Source: Cyclotella cryptica (taxonomy: Eukaryota; Bacillariophyta; Thalassiosirophyceae; Thalassiosirales; Thalassiosiraceae). Taken from it: a stretch of 64,000 nucleotides of DNA. The translations under genes and the position numbers were made by a program. A model generated the notes under the pieces. It was not told where the DNA came from. It was given only the letters and a program-made list of their open reading frames with translations, and ran no database searches. Positions 59,276 through 64,000 of the stretch are shown here, in pieces. The stretch covers positions 67,399-131,398 of the forward strand of contig JABMIG010000184.1 of assembly GCA_013187285.1 (NCBI GenBank). Direction: 5' to 3'. The stretch's first letter is position 1, and each line of letters opens with the position of its first letter.

Positions 59276-60201
59276 CACATCCCGTTCCATCGTGTCGTGC
59301 ACCCAGGTAAGCATATAAATCTTCTCCAGAATATATTAAATATAAGTGCACGACTCAACACATCATAGAACAATACCAAGCAGAAATTATAGCGACGCAC
59401 TAAAATGTCGGATATTGGCAATATTAGACTAGAGAGAGGTAGTAATTGTGATGGAGGAACATGTTGTCTGAGCACCTAATGTCTGTCGTTGCAAACCCCT
59501 TGGGGACCTCCCTATGGAGCTTATTACAATTTCCTCTGTATTGTACTACGATAACCTCAATCCGTTCAGAAGGTGTCGTCAGTCGTCACTTTGGATATCT
59601 TCAACACCATATCCAATGATTCATAATAGTTCCTCGTAGAATTGGTATCTACCTAGTATGTCAAGATTTCTTCTTGAACAAAAAATAATCTTAGCTTACC
59701 ATTGAGCAGAATTCTTCTCCTTCTTTTTCTTCATGAGACGCTTTTTTCACTTTTGCACTTTATGGTTGAATTCATACATACCGTGCTAATACATACTCGT
59801 AAAAGCCTAAGGTTTTTGGTTTATACGCATGGGTATTCAATAACTGTTGATATGTGATTACCTCTACAATTATATCTAAAAGCAATTTGTAGCATGACCA
59901 AAAATTACAGGGCTTAATTGCTATTGACTGGGCCTTTCTCGATCACAGTGGCTTTGATATGGAGAATAAGTAGTGATCATGAGGCTAATCCGCAACCACT
60001 TTGGTCGGTAGGGCTGTTCCGAGACTCTTACTTTCGCTCCTTCACAACTACTGCTACGAACGCAAAAACGACTACTGGCGCGTGACTTCTCATCGCCCTT
60101 AGAATCAAACTTGGGCAATATTCCTTACATTTGCAAAACTGTTGGGGTAGGTACTTCACCTCACCCTACAACAATTCATTCCCTATAAAAAAGATTACAA
60201 T
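59276..60201. other. Gene-free region
   Basis: No reading frame of note and no repeat recognised by eye. Confidence 0.45.
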
Positions 60202-60466
60202 CAATCGCCCTCGTCGATTGGCACGGCGAACCGCTCTTCGACTACTACGTATGCGTCACGCAACCCATCGTTGACTACCGTACAATACCTTTGTTTCCGG
60301 TATCACGGAGCAACATTACTTGACGGAGGAGGAATGTGCCGCCCTGCCCTTGTTGGAAGTACAACGGATCGTGGGAGAAATGATCCATGGGTTCAAGGCA
60401 TTGGGATTGTCACATCCTTGGTATCTTACGAGGGATTCGGCCAAGGATATTCCGTTTATGAAGGCT
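60202..60466 (+). pseudogene. Partial copy of the REXO4-like exonuclease gene
   Basis: The sequence matches the exonuclease gene from about 55441 to 55715, for example CCTCGTCGATTGG, GACTACCG, TTGTTGGAAGTAC and CATCCTTGGTATCTTACGAG. It lacks the N-terminus with Exo I and everything after FMKA, including Exo III. An internal loss of about 37 bp removes GHGLKND of Exo II, and small indels near 60285 shift the frame. It cannot make an active nuclease. The parent gene has no intron, so retrocopy versus DNA duplication cannot be told apart. Confidence 0.9.
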
Positions 60467-61087
60467 TGTTAGATATCTGGGACAACAACAAGCAAGAGTC
60501 CCCAGTTAGTATGATACTTACCATAGTAGGGTTTTTCTGCCCATTCCTGGACTTTTCCCTACCATCGATCATGGTAATCACCGCGATTCTCGACCATCAA
60601 AATTTGACATTTTTCAATCATATTTGACCATCTTTTCAATTCCAAAGCGCCATTCTCGATTGTCATTCTCGATTGTCAAGCCATGACAATCAAGAATCCT
60701 ATTAGTTGATTGTTACATTAATATGAGTAGTTATAATGCTCCTAAAATTACTTTTTATCTGACGTCAACATCGTAACTATAACTAATCTAAAGAGCCCGC
60801 TTCGAAAGCACGGGGACACCCTAACTAGAAGCCATCTCTATTTTATCGATTCGAATCATCAAAGTAAATAATACGCTTCCTCTGCGCATAACAAGCAATA
60901 TCTTTGCATTGCACAAACTACGAGCACTCAACATATTCTGTCTTGATCAAACAGAAGTATCACAAGAAGTGAATTGTTGAAAAACAAGAATTAAACAGTC
61001 AAGCAAGACTATTAACATCAATGAGCTTACCTTTTTGTTCTATTTTCCACCATTGTCGTCTCTACACGAAGCCAAGCACGTGTCAAC
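60467..61087. other. Gene-free region
   Basis: A small cluster of ATTCTCGATTGTCA direct copies and one inverse (GACAATCAAGAAT) lies at about 60650-60705 and could form a short hairpin. Nothing else was recognised. Confidence 0.4.
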
Positions 61088-61650
61088 ATGGACGACCTTC
61101 GCGATAGCATCACGAATCTCAACGAGCAAATGACGGCCCTCCTCGCCGCCATTCAACCACTCTTAGCCGGTGAGGCGGCTCCTCCTGGAGCTGCTCCTGT
61201 ATCAGCTGCTGCGGCTGCTCCTGCAACCGTACCCTTCGCATGGCACCATGAACTGCCGGATCAGTTGATTGATTGTTCTACTCGTACGGGCCAGAGCCTG
61301 TACGATACAGGAAAATCGAAGCTAATGCATGATGAAGAAGACAAGTTCAACCTAAAGGTCACATAAGTGGTTAGATTTCAAGAAATGCTCTAGGCAAGGA
61401 GTGATATCATGGGTTGGTCTAACCAAGTACAAGGAATTGTCACTTACCGGCCTGAATTACGTCGCGGCCGCAATAATTCTCATGGTCAAGCAGAAAAATG
61501 AATGGGGAAATGGGAGCGAGCTCAGCAGCATGAAAACGAAAGCATCTGCCACGATCAACATGCGTTTTCATGTGGGACAGGCAGACACTGTTCTGGATAC
61601 CTTGAATATGATGCAAACTTTACTCTGGCCGATTTAGATATTACTGCGTC
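61088..61650 (+). mobile_element. gag-like retroelement fragment (fossil)
   Basis: The start MDDLRDSITNLNEQMTALLA and the block DCSTRTGQSLYDTGKSKLM followed by GWSNQVQGIVT resemble the gag-type protein of diatom retroelements. It is a broken fragment. No LTR was recognised around it, so the family beyond gag-like is not assigned. Confidence 0.55.
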
Positions 61651-61654
61651 TAAA

Positions 61655-61803
61655 TCATACTGTTACTGTCCAATTACCCAAAAATCTTTTTACAAAAAAC
61701 ACAGTAATTTCACATAGACAGGAACCGCCTCCGTTCCAAAAAAAGGCAATATTACCGGCTAATCAGTAATTTCTGGGGAATTACTGGGTATTTTGCAACC
61801 TAG
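61655..61803. mobile_element. Truncated relative of the hAT-like MITE
   Basis: It shares GTTACTGTCCAA, AAAAAACACAGTAA and the terminus TTTTGCAACCTAG with the element at 49385-49676. The left terminus is missing. It abuts the end of the LINE exactly at 61803/61804. Confidence 0.65.
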
Positions 61804-64000
61804 ACCATTGCTGGTAGGGCAAGACCACACCCCTAGGACCTCAGAAGATTCATCTGGATCTTTAAGTTGTATGACCACATTCGTGCTGTTGGGCTGTGCG
61901 GATTCGTAGCGTGTAGGCGCTGAGTTCTCTCTTTGGTTTGAGGACTGCTCTTCCTTGTACAAACTTATAGCTGAGTAGATACCGATAGCATTTTTCGGGT
62001 TTTAAATTGCCCCCAGTCGCCTGCAGGAGAGACGCCCAGTAGTGTGTGGCATTCTGAACCTCTAGGCAGAACACGTTCTCAGGTGTGGAGGAAGACTGAC
62101 TTACATGAAGTAAATCAGTATCATCAACATACAGGAGCGCCGCCATGCTAAGAACTATGCCCGACCATGCCGACCAAAATGTTTCGCCAAATCCTTTGCA
62201 CTTATATGAAGACACAATGACTGTACTGATCGCCATCCAAGCCGCCGGTGCAGCACCGCTGCCTTGTATGAGACCCTTGTAGGGTGCTGCTGTTGTGCCA
62301 CCATACCTCGTTTTCGCCATTCCAAAACCAGTTTTGAGGAGGAAACGCATTGTCTGAAGGCACACTAAATAGCATTTAACTAATGCGAGCGGCACGTTCA
62401 TCGCCTGAAGAGCAAAACTGCCAGCAGCATGGTTAACTGCATCATAGCAGTTTGCTGCATCAGTACTGGACACCGCTGAGGTTTTGTGTAGAATATTTTC
62501 CTGATAAAAAAAAACTGTTTAGTGACTGACGTGTCTGTGGCCATCCTCCCGGAGGTAGCGCCCTGTTCAATTGGCATAACTCCTGTGGCCTTCATCCGGT
62601 GCATCATGCGCTTGGCAAATATTACTTTTAGCCACCAGTTGAAGTCTGCCTCAAGGAGACAGATGGCACGGAGTTTGTCTATCCGAATGTTCCCAGCTAC
62701 TTTCTCAAGAAGAACCGTGACTCCTTGTCTCCATCGATAGGTTGATACTTCGTACTTGAAGGGAGGAGAGGAGTGTGTCATCAGAAATAGCGTGATAGTG
62801 GCCAAAGTGTTGACCGTTCTTGGAGGAGGAAGTTTTTTCCTTGCAAGTTTGCCAAAAGGTACTAAATTCGTCAACCGTAACGTCACTGTGTGTAGTAGGA
62901 ATGTCATCACATTCGAGAGGAAGTTTCGCTGACTGTTTGAGTAGATCAACCGTGGGTGTATCCCAATCGTCTGAGAATCCGTAGTCATTGATTAGGATCC
63001 TTCTAGCGGCTTCTGTGTCGCTCAGGTTTCCTATCTCATCCTGCAGGTGATGCTGATAGTGGGGCGCATTTGCCCAAGGAAAACCGGCTCCCCAGATGTT
63101 CACCGCATGCCTGTTCCACCGTTTCTTGATCTGTGTGAGTTGTTTCATTTCCATCTACCGTCTCTTGGATGCACAGCACGGATCTTCCCTTCGTATCTTG
63201 TACTACCCTATTTATGGAGCGTTGTCGATGACGCTGTGCTTCATTTTTTACTATTTGTAGGATTTCATAGTTGCTGCCTCCTCGTCCTCGTTTTTTTTGG
63301 CTATCCGTAGACGCCATTGTAAATGCTTCTTTCGAAGGGCGGGAGCCTGGGACTTTAGCTCAAATAGGTGTTCGAGACAGCTGTGTAATCTGTCTTGTAC
63401 CTCGGATTTGGTGAGAGAAAGAGGACCATCAATGTTCGCCCTCCTTGCAGCATGACACAGGTTTCTCGTGTCGGGTACCTTCCAGTCATGCCAGCGAAGG
63501 AGCCATTTGAGAATGGCCTGACGCTTAAGCCATTGTCCAACTGTCAGACTATAGGCTATGTCGCTACTTTTAACCTTGGTACATATCTTTTCAGAGTGCC
63601 GCATGAACTGCCCCAATTCGACATCACATTTGTCATGTGCCTTTTGAATGGTGGTCTGTGGTGCAAGAATGTACAGTTGTTCAATTTTTTGGAGCTTTTC
63701 ATCCATCCTATGTTTTTCAGCCAGTCTAGTCATTGACGCACAGTATTTCTTCCAGATTCTGGATACTTTACATGTCAGAGCTCTGGATGTTGGGCGAACA
63801 ATAGAAGGATAGTTTCCTCCAAAGAGGGAGGTCACCGATATTTCCAAGAGGAAGATCCTATGGTCCCCTACCCCGTACCAGTGCGGGAAACACATCGGGT
63901 GAGCTTCAACCAAGCCAGGCGAACCAAAAATTGTTGATATCTTACCGGAGCCACGAAAGTGTGAGTTAGGAACTTGTCGCCCTAGAGCTGGTTCCATCAT
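61804..64000 (-). mobile_element. LINE (non-LTR retrotransposon), partial, runs off the right edge
   Basis: On the minus strand from the right edge: the end of an APE-type endonuclease (GVGDHRIFLLEISVTSLFGG; GDHR is the family's terminal motif), a long helical linker to about 63251, then the reverse transcriptase in pieces. Fingers: YRWRQGVTVLLEKVAGNIR and KLRAICLLEADFNWW (about 62640-62740). Palm: SSTDAANCYDAVNHAAG (about 62460) and LLYVDDTDLL (about 62120), with the catalytic Asp residues present. Frame changes occur near 63250, 62730 and 62470, and a stop follows the thumb near 61862. The 3' part after LGVWSCPTSNG is missing where the MITE remnant begins. The copy is dead. Confidence 0.85.

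Noticed and set aside
61401-61717. Overlapping plus-strand frames as an independent gene
   Set aside because: They belong to the gag-like fossil and the MITE remnant.
1-64000. tRNA, rRNA or CRISPR arrays
   Set aside because: No cloverleaf with a TTCRA loop, no rRNA core sequence and no regularly spaced direct repeats with unique spacers were seen by eye; a covariance-model search would be decisive.

Overview
The window looks like nuclear DNA of a diatom. Spliceosomal introns of 53-167 bp have GT/AG ends. One gene carries the basic N-terminal block ERLRLRNIRRNEARL, which I recall from many diatom proteins. A HemW-like protein starts with a signal peptide followed by a Phe-led transit peptide, the usual address for complex plastids. 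There is a stramenopile-type Ty1/copia element, a diatom-style LINE, and TTAGGG-type telomeric repeats. The genus is not determined; this identification is inference.

Layout. 1-12.2 kb is almost gene-free and holds a degenerate 33-bp satellite, a 2.5-kb DNA transposon with terminal inverted repeats and a 7-bp target duplication, and a 42-base poly-C run. 12.2-20.7 kb is a gene cluster: a PHD/AT-hook/armadillo protein, a Golgi-type GT61 glycosyltransferase and a HemW-like radical SAM protein. 20.7-29.5 kb is repeat-rich, with a TA-flanked MITE, a 230-bp direct duplication around a fold-back sequence, and an hAT transposon with both ends. 30.1-39.2 kb is the densest part: a multi-pass membrane protein, a small secreted coiled-coil protein, TrmO, two divergent Cys-rich proteins and a very acidic membrane-anchored protein. 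40.0-44.9 kb is a copia element with both LTRs and a 5-bp target duplication; it contains a short head-to-head telomeric repeat. 45-52.4 kb has no recognisable gene but holds two MITEs and a decayed copy of the acidic gene's 5' region. 52.4-58.8 kb has three genes: a conserved uncharacterised protein whose C-terminal coding end is tandemly repeated downstream, a REXO4-like exonuclease, and a GRDP/DUF1399 protein with an N-myristoylation start and a Cys-Gly tail. 59-64 kb holds a MULE-like MITE, a partial REXO4 pseudogene, a gag-like fossil, an hAT-like MITE remnant and a LINE that runs off the right edge.

The host genes show no joint pathway. They are ordinary single genes in divergent or convergent pairs, separated by transposon debris. 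Several models needed introns that single open reading frames do not show: the glycosyltransferase, HemW, TrmO, the coiled-coil protein, the armadillo protein and GRDP. I found no tRNA, rRNA or CRISPR array. No candidate stood out as a new multi-gene system. The most unusual items are the telomeric palindrome inside the copia element, the TIR transposon without a recognisable transposase, the C-terminal-exon tandem repeat, and the GRDP protein whose tail looks like a microsatellite.
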